Made by a program: the position numbers and the translations under genes
Assembly (NCBI GenBank): GCA_965207985.1
Contig: CBDBND010000035.1
Location: forward strand, 806,001-870,000
DNA: 64,000 nucleotides
Direction: 5' to 3'
From: CBDBND01 sp965207985
GTDB lineage: Bacteria; Pseudomonadota; Alphaproteobacteria; Rhodospirillales; Rhodospirillaceae
In this document: piece by piece, positions 18,681 to 28,287 of the stretch
Layout of the letters: each line of letters begins with the position of its first letter
Numbering within the stretch: the stretch's first letter is position 1
The notes under the pieces: generated by a model
Database searches by the model: none
What the model was told of the DNA's origin: nothing
The model's input: the letters and a program-made list of their open reading frames with translations, nothing else

Positions 18681-19850
18681 TTAGGCCGGTTTCGTCGCCA
18701 TAATGTATTGGTTGTTGAACGGTCCGCCTGTGGTTCCGACCTCAAAACCAGCATTCCGGAATGCCTTGGCGTAATCAAATTCAGAGTAAGGGATGTAGTG
18801 GACTTCAGAGCACCACTGATCGTTCCACCAGACGCGCCATTGGTTGTAACCCGTCCGTGGCCTCTTCTCAGCGATGAACGATGCTTCGGGGCAGAAGAAG
18901 GTGCCGCCCGGACGAAGCACGCGGTGGATCTCATCGATGATCTTTGGCGTCGCGTCCATATCGACTTCGTGGAAAAGCAGGAACGAACCGACGATGTCGA
19001 AATGGTTATCCGGGTAGTGCATGTCTTCCGCCAGCATTTGCGCATAGTGCACGGGGATACCCAGATCCACGGACCTCATGTGCGCATAGCGCACCATTGG
19101 CGCGCCGACGTCAATCGCGTGGGTTTCCGCATCCTTGAAGCGTTCCGCCATACCCATGGCGATCTGACCGGCGCTGGTGCCCAAATCGATAACGCGCTCC
19201 ACTTTGCCGTCAGCCGGAATGGGCATCATGTTGGCGATGCCTATACTTTGTTCGTCTTGGTCGTTGGAGTGGACCCAGAAGTTGTTCACCGCATAGTGAA
19301 AGATATGGCCGGCGAGCGGATCACCGACATAGCCGCCGGGCTGGTTGTGGATTTCCCAACGTGCATAGTCGGGAATATCCATTCCGGGGTTTAGTTCCAG
19401 ACTTCCCGGCCCGATTTTATCGGTCTTTTCCATCTCTTCCAGGTAGCGGTCCGCGTCGCTATGGAAAACCGTCTGAATGTCCTTGAATGACGCGTTCTGC
19501 ACGGTCAGCCACGCGTGCATGTGGTCCATGATGATGGGGTCACCCATGAGGACTCCAACAGCGTCTTGATAGGACATCGGTGCCAGAGGGTCGATACCCG
19601 CTTCCCGGAAGACTTCCATTGCCCGCCGGTTGGCAGCGCGGTTGAGGTCTACATTGGCGAACTTACGCAGCGCCGAGCGAAAGTTCTCCCGGCTCTGCAA
19701 TCCCAGCGTCGGAGTGCGCTCCAATCGGTCAATTTGACCGCGCAGTTGGACATCGCCGGAAAACTTGGCGTGTGCCTTCATGGATGTAAGCAGCGCGCTG
19801 CCGGCTGCAACGGACGCTCCCAGGAGCTTTCTTCTATTGAGATAGGGCAT
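18681..19850 (-). CDS. Tat-exported class I SAM methyltransferase-like protein
   Basis: 389 aa, start after GGAGGCG. It has the clearest export signal of the family: L-N-R-R-K-L-L-G-A-S-V followed by a hydrophobic stretch and A-H-A at 26-28. It has W-E-I-H-N-Q-P-G-G-Y-V-G at about 165-176 and motif I as D-L-G-T-S-A-G-Q (222-229), close to the copy at 516. The acidic residue in A-I-D-V-G and L-R-P-G-G-T-F-F are present. It is the first gene of a minus-strand run with the small protein and two flavoproteins. Its promoter faces that of the LytTR regulator. Confidence 0.8.
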   Translation of the reverse strand: MPYLNRRKLLGASVAAGSALLTSMKAHAKFSGDVQLRGQIDRLERTPTLGLQSRENFRSALRKFANVDLNRAANRRAMEVFREAGIDPLAPMSYQDAVGVLMGDPIIMDHMHAWLTVQNASFKDIQTVFHSDADRYLEEMEKTDKIGPGSLELNPGMDIPDYARWEIHNQPGGYVGDPLAGHIFHYAVNNFWVHSNDQDEQSIGIANMMPIPADGKVERVIDLGTSAGQIAMGMAERFKDAETHAIDVGAPMVRYAHMRSVDLGIPVHYAQMLAEDMHYPDNHFDIVGSFLLFHEVDMDATPKIIDEIHRVLRPGGTFFCPEASFIAEKRPRTGYNQWRVWWNDQWCSEVHYIPYSEFDYAKAFRNAGFEVGTTGGPFNNQYIMATKPA

Positions 19851-20178
19851 TCCTACGCCTCCTAATCACATCGAATCGTCGAAAACTGTCCGATTCAGCT
19901 AAAATCACTGGTCTCGTTTGCTGGCCTCAGAATGGCCCAAATCGGGCGCATTGCCTACTGAATCGGCTCTCTAGCTGATAGGCCTATTAAATATCACATT
20001 GGGGCCGACACCAATGGTGCAGCAGTCCCAAATACGTGATTCCAAAGGTCTATTTCACCGACAATTTTTCACGATGCGCGAGCGATCCTTCACGAAAGTC
20101 TAAGTCCTTAGCAAGAACCACGTTTCGGCTATAATCACGCCACTTGATTCCGACGTAATACTTGAGGCCAAACCTAAA
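19851..20178. other. Divergent promoter region, methyltransferase / LytTR regulator
   Basis: 328 bases with no gene. It holds a copy of the TTCACG-N3-CGYGAA repeat at 20068-20082, a further TTCACG half-site at 20089 and a separate short inverted repeat CATTGG-N8-CCAATG (19997-20016). Any of these could be the target of the adjacent regulator or of another protein. Confidence 0.45.
20068..20082. promoter_or_regulatory. Candidate operator, TTCACG-N3-CGYGAA, copy 2
   Basis: The bases read TTCACG ATG CGCGAG, matching the consensus except for the last position. It lies about 100 bases before the LytTR regulator and about 220 bases before the divergent methyltransferase, in non-coding DNA. A second TTCACG follows 21 bases later. 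Confidence 0.35.
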
Positions 20179-21078
20179 ATGCGTAGTGAATCTCTGAGCG
20201 CTACGAGGCCCAACCGCTTGTCGGAGCGGGAGCTCGCCCTACTTTTTTACCTAGGGGTTCCTGTTTTTTTAGGTTTACTTTTTGGATGGATTGGAGCTGG
20301 CCCTTTGGGCGGCCAGCTGCCTCGTCCAATAGCTATCATCTATTGGATTATTGGTTTTCTATTCGCACGCATCGCTCTCGAAACGTCAATTCGCTTGATT
20401 GCCTTGGTCGCTCCAAAGCAAAAAACTCCCTTGATCGTCCTGTGCATCCTTTCCGTCCCTCTTCATATGATTATCGGGGCACCCCTCTTTTACCTTTGGA
20501 AGGCAATGTTCCTGGGCTACCTACCGCCAGGTGTCGAGATCGTTCTGCCTAGCCTTTGGATCGGATCTATGGGTGCGTTCTTGCTGGGCTTGCGAGCTAA
20601 TACCATGGTCATGTTGGAGTGGACGTTAACAAATCTTCTGTTTGATCGGGTCTTGGATTTCCCACGCTTTAGAACGGTAACCGGATATTCACCGCCATTC
20701 AGTGAGCCGACTAACGAAGGTAAGTCCGTCCAGGAACCAACTGAATATGAACTCCCTAAATTTTTACGCAGGGTTCCGTCGAAACTTGGCACAGAAGTTA
20801 TTGCGCTCTCGGCTGAAGATCATTACGTGCGTGTACATACAACGCTTGGAAGTGATCTTATTTTTTGCCGTTTTAGTGACGCTGTTTCAGAAATGCCAAA
20901 TGGCCTAGGCATGCAGATTCACCGATCCCATTGGGTACGGACGTCGGCCATCGCAGACTTTTGGAAAGAAGGTAACTTGTACCGCATATCAATAAACGAT
21001 GAACTTGATTTCCCCGTGAGCAAGCGTTTTCTTGGCCTTCTCAAAGCGAACGGATGGGAACCGAAAGAAAAGACTTAA
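20179..21078 (+). CDS. Membrane-anchored LytTR-domain transcription regulator
   Basis: 299 aa. The N-terminal 160 residues hold about four membrane helices (starting L-A-L-L-F-Y-L-G-V-P-V-F-L). The C-terminal part, from about 195, is a LytTR DNA-binding domain: I-A-L-S-A-E-D-H-Y-V-R-V-H-T, I-F-C-R-F-S-D-A-V and I-H-R-S-H-W-V. There is no receiver domain, so it is not a classical response regulator. The helices may sense a membrane or small-molecule signal directly. It is the only regulator in the island and sits between the methyltransferase operon and a TonB receptor. I infer that it controls neighbouring genes. LytTR proteins usually bind paired direct repeats, so the inverted repeats noted here may belong to something else. 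Confidence 0.8.
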   Translation: MRSESLSATRPNRLSERELALLFYLGVPVFLGLLFGWIGAGPLGGQLPRPIAIIYWIIGFLFARIALETSIRLIALVAPKQKTPLIVLCILSVPLHMIIGAPLFYLWKAMFLGYLPPGVEIVLPSLWIGSMGAFLLGLRANTMVMLEWTLTNLLFDRVLDFPRFRTVTGYSPPFSEPTNEGKSVQEPTEYELPKFLRRVPSKLGTEVIALSAEDHYVRVHTTLGSDLIFCRFSDAVSEMPNGLGMQIHRSHWVRTSAIADFWKEGNLYRISINDELDFPVSKRFLGLLKANGWEPKEKT

Positions 21079-21087
21079 GCCCGGCGA

Positions 21088-23330
21088 TCAAACGTTCCAA
21101 TTAAGAACAACATTAAAAAACTTACCCCATTCATGAGTCTCGAACCTTCTACCTATAGACGTTCGAGCAATTTCAATGCCTGGAGCAAACAACAATCTAT
21201 CCCGCCGTACCCGACCATTATTGATCAGGTTGCGAGCCGTAGCCCTAAGCTCTAGGTTTTTTTCAATTGATGCGTCACGACAACAGTCCACGCTCCCGCT
21301 TCCTTGATGCTCTCGATGTAGTCGAAATCAAAGATATGTTTTTGCCCATTCTCACGGTAAATCAGGTCAACGTACCCATCAATGAGCGTATTAATGTCGT
21401 GTCGATAAGATATTTCAAATTCCCAATCTGGATTTTGATCGAAGTTCCGCTCCATCCCAATAAACGGGTCAGTGACGCTGGTGTCACGGTATAAGTACTT
21501 TGTTGTCAGGATTCCGTCCCACCATCCCAAACGCGTGAACTGCAAGCTAAGCTCGACTTCGGCTCCTATTTCCGAGCCGTTTCCGATGTTGCCCGGTTGA
21601 GTAATTGAGTCCTGAAACAAAATTCGTCCGCTGACGTCCTCAACATGACGATAAAACCCAGACAATGTTAGCAGTCCCGCGCCGTTGTCGAGCCCATGCT
21701 CATAGCCAATTGTCGCGTCCCAAGATCTTTCGGGGCGTAAGTCAGGATTGCCAGCCTCGAGCTCTTGGTCTCTATCGGTGATGGTCGCAACAAACTCCAG
21801 GAAATTGAGCTGCTGGACATCACGGATAACAGAAAGATACAACCGGTCAGAAGGTGCTACATTCCAAAAGGTGCTCAGGGACGGTTTTACGTAACTAATA
21901 GTTCGCGAGCCACTTACGTCACCAACTTGAGAAATGCGCGACGCTTCAATGGCCATGCCAAATTCGGAATTAAGAGTCCCCGTGTGACGCCATCGTGCAG
22001 TCGAAAAGAACTCCCCCCTGTACTCCGTGACTTTGCCATTGCTGTTGAATACGGGCTGCGCTACGAGCTCATCACCCACTCTATTTGAGAGTTCAAAATC
22101 TGTTTTTTGAGTGTTTAAAGTACCCTCAGCGCCAATTTGGACGCCCAATCTTGGATTTTCCGTCCAGTCATATGTCGCTCTAACAACGGATTCTGTCTTC
22201 ACATCCTTACGTGCCTGGCGGGTAACAACAGTGTCTATTGGCCCGAACAATTCAAACACTTCCCGGTCGCGCTTTTCTTCTTCCCAATTGAAAAAGCCCA
22301 AAACGGTAACAGAGTCACCTTGCCCTAAAGGTCGCGAATAGTCGGCACTAAACTCGGCGGTCCATATATCTCGTTCATCATCTTCCAAAATATCGGAGAG
22401 CCTCATAGGACCGCCAATCGATGAGGGGTCGTCCTCAACCTCCCTCCGTTCCCGGTCGATCAATTCTCCTTCAATGTATGAACTCATCTGTAGCCGTGAT
22501 CCGGACTCGAAGTTTTGTTCATATCGGCCAATGGCACGCATTTTATGGGTCGCCAGTTGCTCATTCTCGTCACTGTTTAGGATTGGCGACCCATCAAGAT
22601 CGGTCGTGAGTTTGGTACGTTTCCAAGGCCTGGCGTTTGCGACACTACGTAAGAAAACGGAGTAATTGTTGCGTACATTGTTGGCGCTGTAGATCAAGGT
22701 TGGATTGAACCTGACTGAATCGTCGCCCTCGTACCACAAGAGCGCCGCTTGAACTTGCATTACGGATTGAGCGTCATCTGTCAAAACCACATTGATGATT
22801 CGTTGCGTTGTGCTTTGAACTTCGCTTGAAGACCTACGCATGATCTTAACGTATTGAACCTGCGAAGCGATGATCTGCGTTAGCGCGGAAGAAGCATCAT
22901 TGTCCTTACCTATGACTTGCTGGCCGTTAATGAGGATTGCGCCTTGGGTCCCTCTCAGTCCTCTGCGCTCCCCATTTGAAGTCGAGTCGGCGATCGAAAC
23001 GCCCGGAATCCGTTCGATCATGTCTTCCAAGGTCAAAGGATCAAATTGATCAAAGTATTTGGCGGGATAGGTGGTTTTGCCACCGTCTTCGGAAACCACA
23101 ACGTCGTTTCCCAAAGTCGTATGAGTGGAGGTTTGTGCGAACACAGGCACCGGATAGCTGGCAGCCACATGAGCAACGATAAAAAGAACTATGGGGAAGC
23201 GCTTCTTAGTCAATCCAAACAGTGAGATTGCGGCTTCTTGCAGATATCGCACTGAACCAACAAATGACTTCAAGCCGTGAATGTCTTCGCTGAGTTCACC
23301 AACACAGGCATTACGTACAAAACTTATCAT
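21088..23330 (-). pseudogene. TonB-dependent receptor with frameshift in an A7 run near the C-terminus
   Basis: The continuous frame (21252-23330) encodes 692 aa: Sec signal (K-R-F-P-I-V-L-F-I-V-A-H-V-A-A), plug domain (L-E-D-M-I-E-R-I-P-G-V-S-I) with L-I-N-G-Q-Q, then beta-barrel strands. It stops early, just after T-H-Q-L-K-K. In the -1 frame past a run of seven A (T-run 21256-21262) the barrel end continues: N-L-E-L-R-A-T-A-R-N-L-I-N-N-G, then R-R-D-R-L-L-F, ending V-V-L-N-W-N-V. The repaired product is 747 aa. The last strand is needed for outer-membrane insertion, so the short form is probably non-functional unless slippage occurs. The first ATG gives a long leader, so a start closer to the signal is possible. 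Confidence 0.7.
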
Positions 23331-23458
23331 TTGGTGCTACAGCCATCTTTATTGACTCAAGCTCAAAGGCTTCAGCCGCAACCAAAACTGCAGAATTCGC
23401 CCCTTTATATTATTGAAGCGGCTGCATAGTGGTGCAATTTGATCTTCGTATTGGTTTT

Positions 23459-23473
23459 TTGGCGATTCGTGAA
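23459..23473. promoter_or_regulatory. Candidate operator, TTCACG-N3-CGYGAA, degenerate copy 3
   Basis: The bases read TTGGCG ATT CGTGAA: the right arm is perfect and the left arm has two mismatches. It lies about 130 bases upstream of the TonB receptor at 23330. A related TTCGCGGAAA follows at 23480. It is the weakest of the four copies. Confidence 0.25.
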
Positions 23474-23548
23474 AATGATTTCGCGGAAAGCACGCATGGT
23501 TCGGCATGGTATCGATCGTGGTTCTTTTATAGCGTAAGAAGAATCCCG

Positions 23549-24109
23549 CTATCGTCCACCAACTTGAATTAGGTTGACGACGATACCGTCCCGATCGAAG
23601 AACAGCATTTCGTAGCCCGAGTCCGCTCCAGGTTCGGGATCTTGGGTCATAGGCGGTGAAATGATGGTGTAACCAGCGCCCTTGACTGCTGCATAGATGC
23701 CGTGGATGTCGTTGGTCATCAGAATTAAAGCCACATCACCGGTTTGCAGAGGAGGAGCCTTATAGACTGGCGGTCCGTCGTTCTCGTCAACGTACTGAAA
23801 CAGAACGATGTTGCCGATGCCTCCACCAGCGGCCGTTTCCATGATCAAGACTTTGATTCGTTTGTTTTCACCCGGCGTGCCAACGACTTCATTCCAAAAG
23901 GGGCCCTCCAACATGCTGTCCCATCGTGGCTTGAAGCCAAGTATGTCGCGGTAGAGTTTGAGGGACTCCTCCAGATCCCGAACCATGATTGTGGTCGGTG
24001 ATACTTGCGAGACGATTGCGTCGTCGGCGATGGGCGGCAGTTGAGCTTCAGTCGCAGGCGCTGTCAACAACGTGAACAGCGTAAACAGCGAGGCAAGCTT
24101 CCTGACCAA
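23549..24109 (-). CDS. Exported single-domain VOC/glyoxalase-fold protein
   Basis: 186 aa from TTG at 24109, preceded by GGAG at the right distance and opening a compact Sec signal (V-R-K-L-A-S-L-F-T-L-F-T-L-L-T-A-P-A-T-E-A). An upstream ATG at 24148 has no ribosome site. The VOC core shows T-T-I-M-V-R-D-L-E-E-S-L-K-L-Y-R-D-I-L-G-F, a later D-V-A-L-I-L-M-T-N-D-I and a closing D-R-D-G-I-V-V-N-L-I. It starts about 70 bases after the TonB receptor at 24176-26535, with which it may be co-transcribed. Confidence 0.7.
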   Translation of the reverse strand: MVRKLASLFTLFTLLTAPATEAQLPPIADDAIVSQVSPTTIMVRDLEESLKLYRDILGFKPRWDSMLEGPFWNEVVGTPGENKRIKVLIMETAAGGGIGNIVLFQYVDENDGPPVYKAPPLQTGDVALILMTNDIHGIYAAVKGAGYTIISPPMTQDPEPGADSGYEMLFFDRDGIVVNLIQVGGR

Positions 24110-24175
24110 TGGAATCTCCAAAAAAAAGGAAGGGCTGCTCGCACACAACCCTCCCGAGGTCCATGAAGAGAACTT

Positions 24176-26535
24176 TTAGAAGTTCAGAACAGCTTCCACA
24201 CCGATTTCCCGGCCCCGCGGTGGTGCATGGGAGAGACAACGCTGCGCCGCGCCCAAGATGGCGCGGGAGAAAAGGCAGGTCGAAGAACCGGATAGGCCAG
24301 CACCGTCCGGTGTGCGTTCGTTGAACAGATCGCGGACGAATAGGGACATTTGCCATTCGTCGTTTTCAAGGATCGCCTTGGCGTTGACCCGGATGGCACT
24401 GGGGAAGTAGGCGAGATTGGCCCGGTCGACAAAAATCTTCGACCGGTACGTCAGATCGGTCCTCAGGGTCATATCAAAGTCTCCCCCATAGACCGGGAAG
24501 GTGTAGTCGACAGAGGCAGTACCGGACCACTTGGCTGTGTTCACCGAGGTCAGGCCTTTGATGGTCTGGCCCGGCGAGAACAATTGGAAGTCGTTCAACG
24601 GCGGGCTGTCGGTGGTGTACTTGTGGTCATTCATGCCCAGGGCGGCGGCCATGCTTAACCTTTCAGTGACAGCCAACTCGCCCTGTAACTCAAAGCCGTA
24701 AACGCGGCTGTTACCGAAGTTGCCCACCCCAGTGTTGGTGGTGTTGCCTCCGGTCGCCGGATCGGGGACAGGGAAGAAGGCCTGCTGGTTTTTCACATCC
24801 ATGTAGTAGACCGCTACATTGGCGAGGGCCCGGCCGTCTAACAGAGTGCTCTTGGAGCCCAGTTCGAAGTCATCCATGCGCTCCGGAACGGCCGGCGGCA
24901 GGAACTGGGATGCCTGCCCGACGTTAAAGCGGGCCGACTTCCAGCCCCGCGCCCACAGGGCATAGAGGAGGTGGTCGTCGTTTGGCTTGTACTCCGCGGT
25001 GACACGGGGACTGGCCAGGGTGCGCTTGTCGTCGACCCCATTGCCGACATTGTTCGTTCCGCCGGCATTGTTCACACCGCCGCAGAAGCCGCATTCATCC
25101 CACTTGACCCGGTCCCGGGCGACCCGCGCTTCGGCGCTGATGGTCATCTGATCCGAAACGTCTAGGACACACCGCCGAACACCGCATAGTTGGTGGCCGT
25201 TTCAAAGCCTCGGGTCAGGCCTGTGGGATTGCCCGGTACCACAAAGCGCGGCACCTGAAAATTCCGGAGTTGTTCATAGAAGTAATAAACCCCAAAGGTG
25301 TAGCGCAGCGGCTCGTCCCCCGGTGAGATAAGGCGGATTTGGTGGCTGGTGTTCTCGAACTCTTCCTGATTGGCAAAATTGAATAAGGTGACAAACAAGT
25401 TGTCGAGGAAACCGGCCGTGCCGTTAATGACATTGGACTTGAAGTTGGGAACGTTCCCCCAGAAGGGATCTTTGATCGCCGAACGCTGCAAGCCGTCGGC
25501 GTTATTCCAGTACTTGGACCGAAAATAGCCGCCCCGGTAGCTGAGCTCGTGTCCGTCGAGAATGTCGGTCTCGGCGATCAGCGAGGCGAAGTAGCGGTCC
25601 CGGTCGCGCCCGCCTACCAAGGGCCGGGCGTCCCGCAGAAACTCTCCACCACCGGTCCGTCCAATATGAGGATCAGGCACCTTGCCGTCGATCCACGGGG
25701 TGCCGTTGTCGAGGGTGAGGAGGCTGGCACCATCGGCAATCCATTCCGCTGGCTCCGAAACGTAGAACAGGGGCTGAGTGTCCCGGTCCCGGTCATGGGC
25801 AAAGCGGAACTTGATGGAGGTGTCGTCAGACGGCTCGGCATAAAGGATGATGCCCAGGGCCGAGGTCTCTTCGACGCCGATACCTTTGCCGTTTGACGGG
25901 TTCTTGCCGACTTCGCCCCGGCGCAGGGACGTGCCGTTCACCGATACCCAGAATTTGTCTTCCACCACTGGGAAGTTCACTCGCAGGGACAGATGATGAT
26001 TGTTGTTGCCGCTATTGCTCGACCACTGGCCGCGGATGCGCCCGACGATCTCATTGTCCGTCGGCGTGCGCGTCACATAGTCCACCGCCCCGGCATAGGT
26101 CGCCCTGCCAAAGGTGGCCGACTGCGGCCCCTTGATGACCTCCACCCGCGAAAGGTCGGAGAGGTCGATACTGGTCAGCTGACCCGACTGGAAAATACCG
26201 TCGACAAAGATCGACAGACCCTGATAGCGCTCATCGGACGTGTTGGGGGCAAGACCGCGCACAACGAGGGCGGTCGGGTCGGCCCGGCCGGTGCCGCTGT
26301 AATAGGTAAACGACGGCGTCAACGCCGCAATATCCCGCACATCAAAGATGTTCTGCTTCATCAGATCGTCAGATGAAAACGCCGTGATGTTCAACGGCAC
26401 GTCCTGAAGGTTCTGTTCCCGCTGTTTGGACGTAACAACGATTTCTTCCAGAGCCAACTGCTGGGCTGAAGCCGGCAGCATCGCCAAGCCACAGAGCAAT
26501 GCACCGCTGCTCAGTAGAATCCTTCTAATGTTCAT
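24176..26535 (-). pseudogene. TonB-dependent receptor split by a single-base deletion
   Basis: The 5' part (25162-26535) encodes a Sec signal (I-L-L-S-S-G-A-L-L-C-G-L-A-M-L-P-A-S-A), a TonB box-like E-E-I-V-V-T, the plug (D-V-P-L-N-I-T-A-F, V-E-V-I-K-G-P-Q-S-A-T-F-G) and the first barrel half, ending F-G-G-V-S then stop. The 3' part resumes in another frame as D-V-S-D-Q-M-T-I-S-A-E-A and runs to a terminal V-E-A-V-L-N-F. The junction TCC-TAGAC (about 25160) becomes TCC-TAx-GAC, i.e. S-Y-D, on adding one base, a normal receptor sequence; the whole is then 786 aa. The type resembles siderophore or terpenoid/steroid receptors of proteobacteria. It is a recent pseudogene or contains a read error. 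Confidence 0.8.
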
Positions 26536-27070
26536 AGTTTCCTCCCCATGGAACGCGCCTGAATACTGTGTCCAGACGGCTGAATTTTGCCCACTCTTTC
26601 TGTGGACAGACCCGCCCCCTCAATTAGGCCCAAAAATGGTGCCATGTTGACAGTCGAAGACCAAGTCTTCCCTTGGCAAATCGAGATAATCTTTGGCAAA
26701 CCGTGACAAAAGAGCATCTTTAGTTGCCAGCGCAATGGCCTCAACGCGATTTTCGCACTCACGCGTTCACGCTTCGTGAAAGTAATTCCGTGGACCTGGG
26801 GTTTTGTCTGGTTTTCTCCGCCATGAACCCGAGATTTTAGTCATCGACGTTCGCAGGGCCCGTTTTACGAAGTTTAACTTGCGCCGGTTTATTCCGCCGG
26901 AAAAGCTGCAAATTGCTTCGCGACACCGGATTCTCGGTGGATGTGAAGCGATTTGTGCTCATTTTGGCTGTCCGTAAATTGATGCGAGACAAGAGTTTTG
27001 CTACTGGCGTTGGGACACAGAATCCCAACTTTTCATAACAAAATGAGACTTAACAACAGGGGGAAGGATT
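26536..27070. other. Divergent promoter region, TonB receptor / VOC operon
   Basis: 535 bases with no convincing gene. It carries the best copy of the TTCACG-N3-CGYGAA repeat (26766-26780) roughly in the middle. No tRNA, riboswitch or further repeat was recognised. Confidence 0.5.
26766..26780. promoter_or_regulatory. Candidate operator, TTCACG-N3-CGTGAA, copy 4 (perfect)
   Basis: The bases read TTCACG CTT CGTGAA, a perfect 6+3+6 inverted repeat between the divergent TonB receptor and VOC genes. The following bases AAGTAATTCCGTGGACCTGG are also largely shared with the copy at 361, so the conserved block extends beyond the palindrome. Confidence 0.45.
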
Positions 27071-28231
27071 GTGAAAGTTGATTATTTGACGGGGAGTCTG
27101 TTCAAAAAACAAAACCCCGAACCGACGATTCTTCGACGTATTACGGCACAGCTAATCATCATTCTTGCCGCTTCAACGATCGCTGCTGCCCCGTCATCTT
27201 TGGCGGCTCAGGATATCTCCGGTATTCACGAAGTTGTCTTCGGTGTCTCAGACCTTGACGAAGCCGCCGACTACTGGACCAGGTTCGGGTTTCACAAAGT
27301 CGATGAAGGAGAGCTTTCTGAGGATGAAACTATGGCGCTTTACCACGTGCCTTCGGCCGCGAAGGTATTGCGGATGGCCCATATGGATACGGACCATACG
27401 TTTGTGCGGTTGTGGCAATGGGAGAATGAGACCGAACCTGGGGCGGGCATCGTCCCTCTCATCACACCTGGTACCCGTTGGGTGTCCCAATACCTGAAGA
27501 ACCAGGTGGAAATGTACTATCAGGCCCTAGCCGATGAGTTGGCGGGCAAGCCCATCCATATTGTCCCTCCTCAGATCCATGTTGATGGTGATCTTCCCGA
27601 TACGCTTCACATGGGGGACTACAAGGGCTATGCGGAAGTCGTGGTACTCACGCCTGATTACAGGCGTGTTTTTGCCCAACGATTTGGTGGCGAGAACGAA
27701 CGGCCGAATTTTGGCTCAAAAATCAATTTGGAGTCACACTATCAAGCAGCCGCGATCACGCATGTAGGCCTTGTTATCGAATCAGATGATCCGTCTGTAC
27801 TTGACTTTTATCCTGACGTGCTTGGCGTGAAACCCCGAGGACCGGAAGTCTTCATTTCCTATGAAAGAATGAGGGCTTTGGGTTCTGCCCTCAACATAAT
27901 GGGTAATCCACCAGGCGTCGGGATGGGCGCGATTAACTACGGAAACCCGAGCGATACGGCAACTGATCCCTGGGAACACAAATCAGGCTCACTGTTGGTT
28001 CGCCGCGTTTTGCCAGACCCGGCCAACCCGCCCGTTCAGGCTCGACCCGGTGCGCACGGTCTTACCCTGTTTACCTACGCTGTCGTTGATATCGAGAAGT
28101 ATCACAGAGCCGTAGCTCGCAGTGATGCCACGAGGGTCACCGATGTTATGCTGAACGAGTTCGGTGAACTCAGTTTCTCCTTTGTTGCACCCGATGGTTC
28201 AGACTGGGTGCTAGTGGAACGGAAGAAATAG
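27071..28231 (+). CDS. Exported VOC/glyoxalase-fold protein with several modules
   Basis: 386 aa from GTG at 27071, preceded by GGGGGAAGG. The signal (L-I-I-I-L-A-A-S-T-I-A-A-A-P-S-S-L-A-A) ends near residue 46. Three VOC-like segments follow: G-I-H-E-V-V-F-G-V-S-D-L-D-E-A near 50-64, T-H-V-G-L-V-I-E-S-D-D near 237, and H-G-L-T-L-F-T-Y-A-V-V-D-I near 335, closing with F-G-E-L-S-F-S-F-V-A-P-D-G. The repeated His and late Glu could form a metal site as in glyoxalases or extradiol dioxygenases. This is inferred. It leads a plus-strand operon with a damaged duplicate and a DUF1330 protein. Confidence 0.75.
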   Translation: MKVDYLTGSLFKKQNPEPTILRRITAQLIIILAASTIAAAPSSLAAQDISGIHEVVFGVSDLDEAADYWTRFGFHKVDEGELSEDETMALYHVPSAAKVLRMAHMDTDHTFVRLWQWENETEPGAGIVPLITPGTRWVSQYLKNQVEMYYQALADELAGKPIHIVPPQIHVDGDLPDTLHMGDYKGYAEVVVLTPDYRRVFAQRFGGENERPNFGSKINLESHYQAAAITHVGLVIESDDPSVLDFYPDVLGVKPRGPEVFISYERMRALGSALNIMGNPPGVGMGAINYGNPSDTATDPWEHKSGSLLVRRVLPDPANPPVQARPGAHGLTLFTYAVVDIEKYHRAVARSDATRVTDVMLNEFGELSFSFVAPDGSDWVLVERKK

Positions 28232-28287
28232 AGCACAACTCATCAATGCATTCTAATCAACGACGAGACTTAGAAAGGGGACAGATT

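Noticed and set aside
26536..27070. Riboswitch in the long leader of the VOC operon
   Set aside because: No conserved riboswitch core was recognised.
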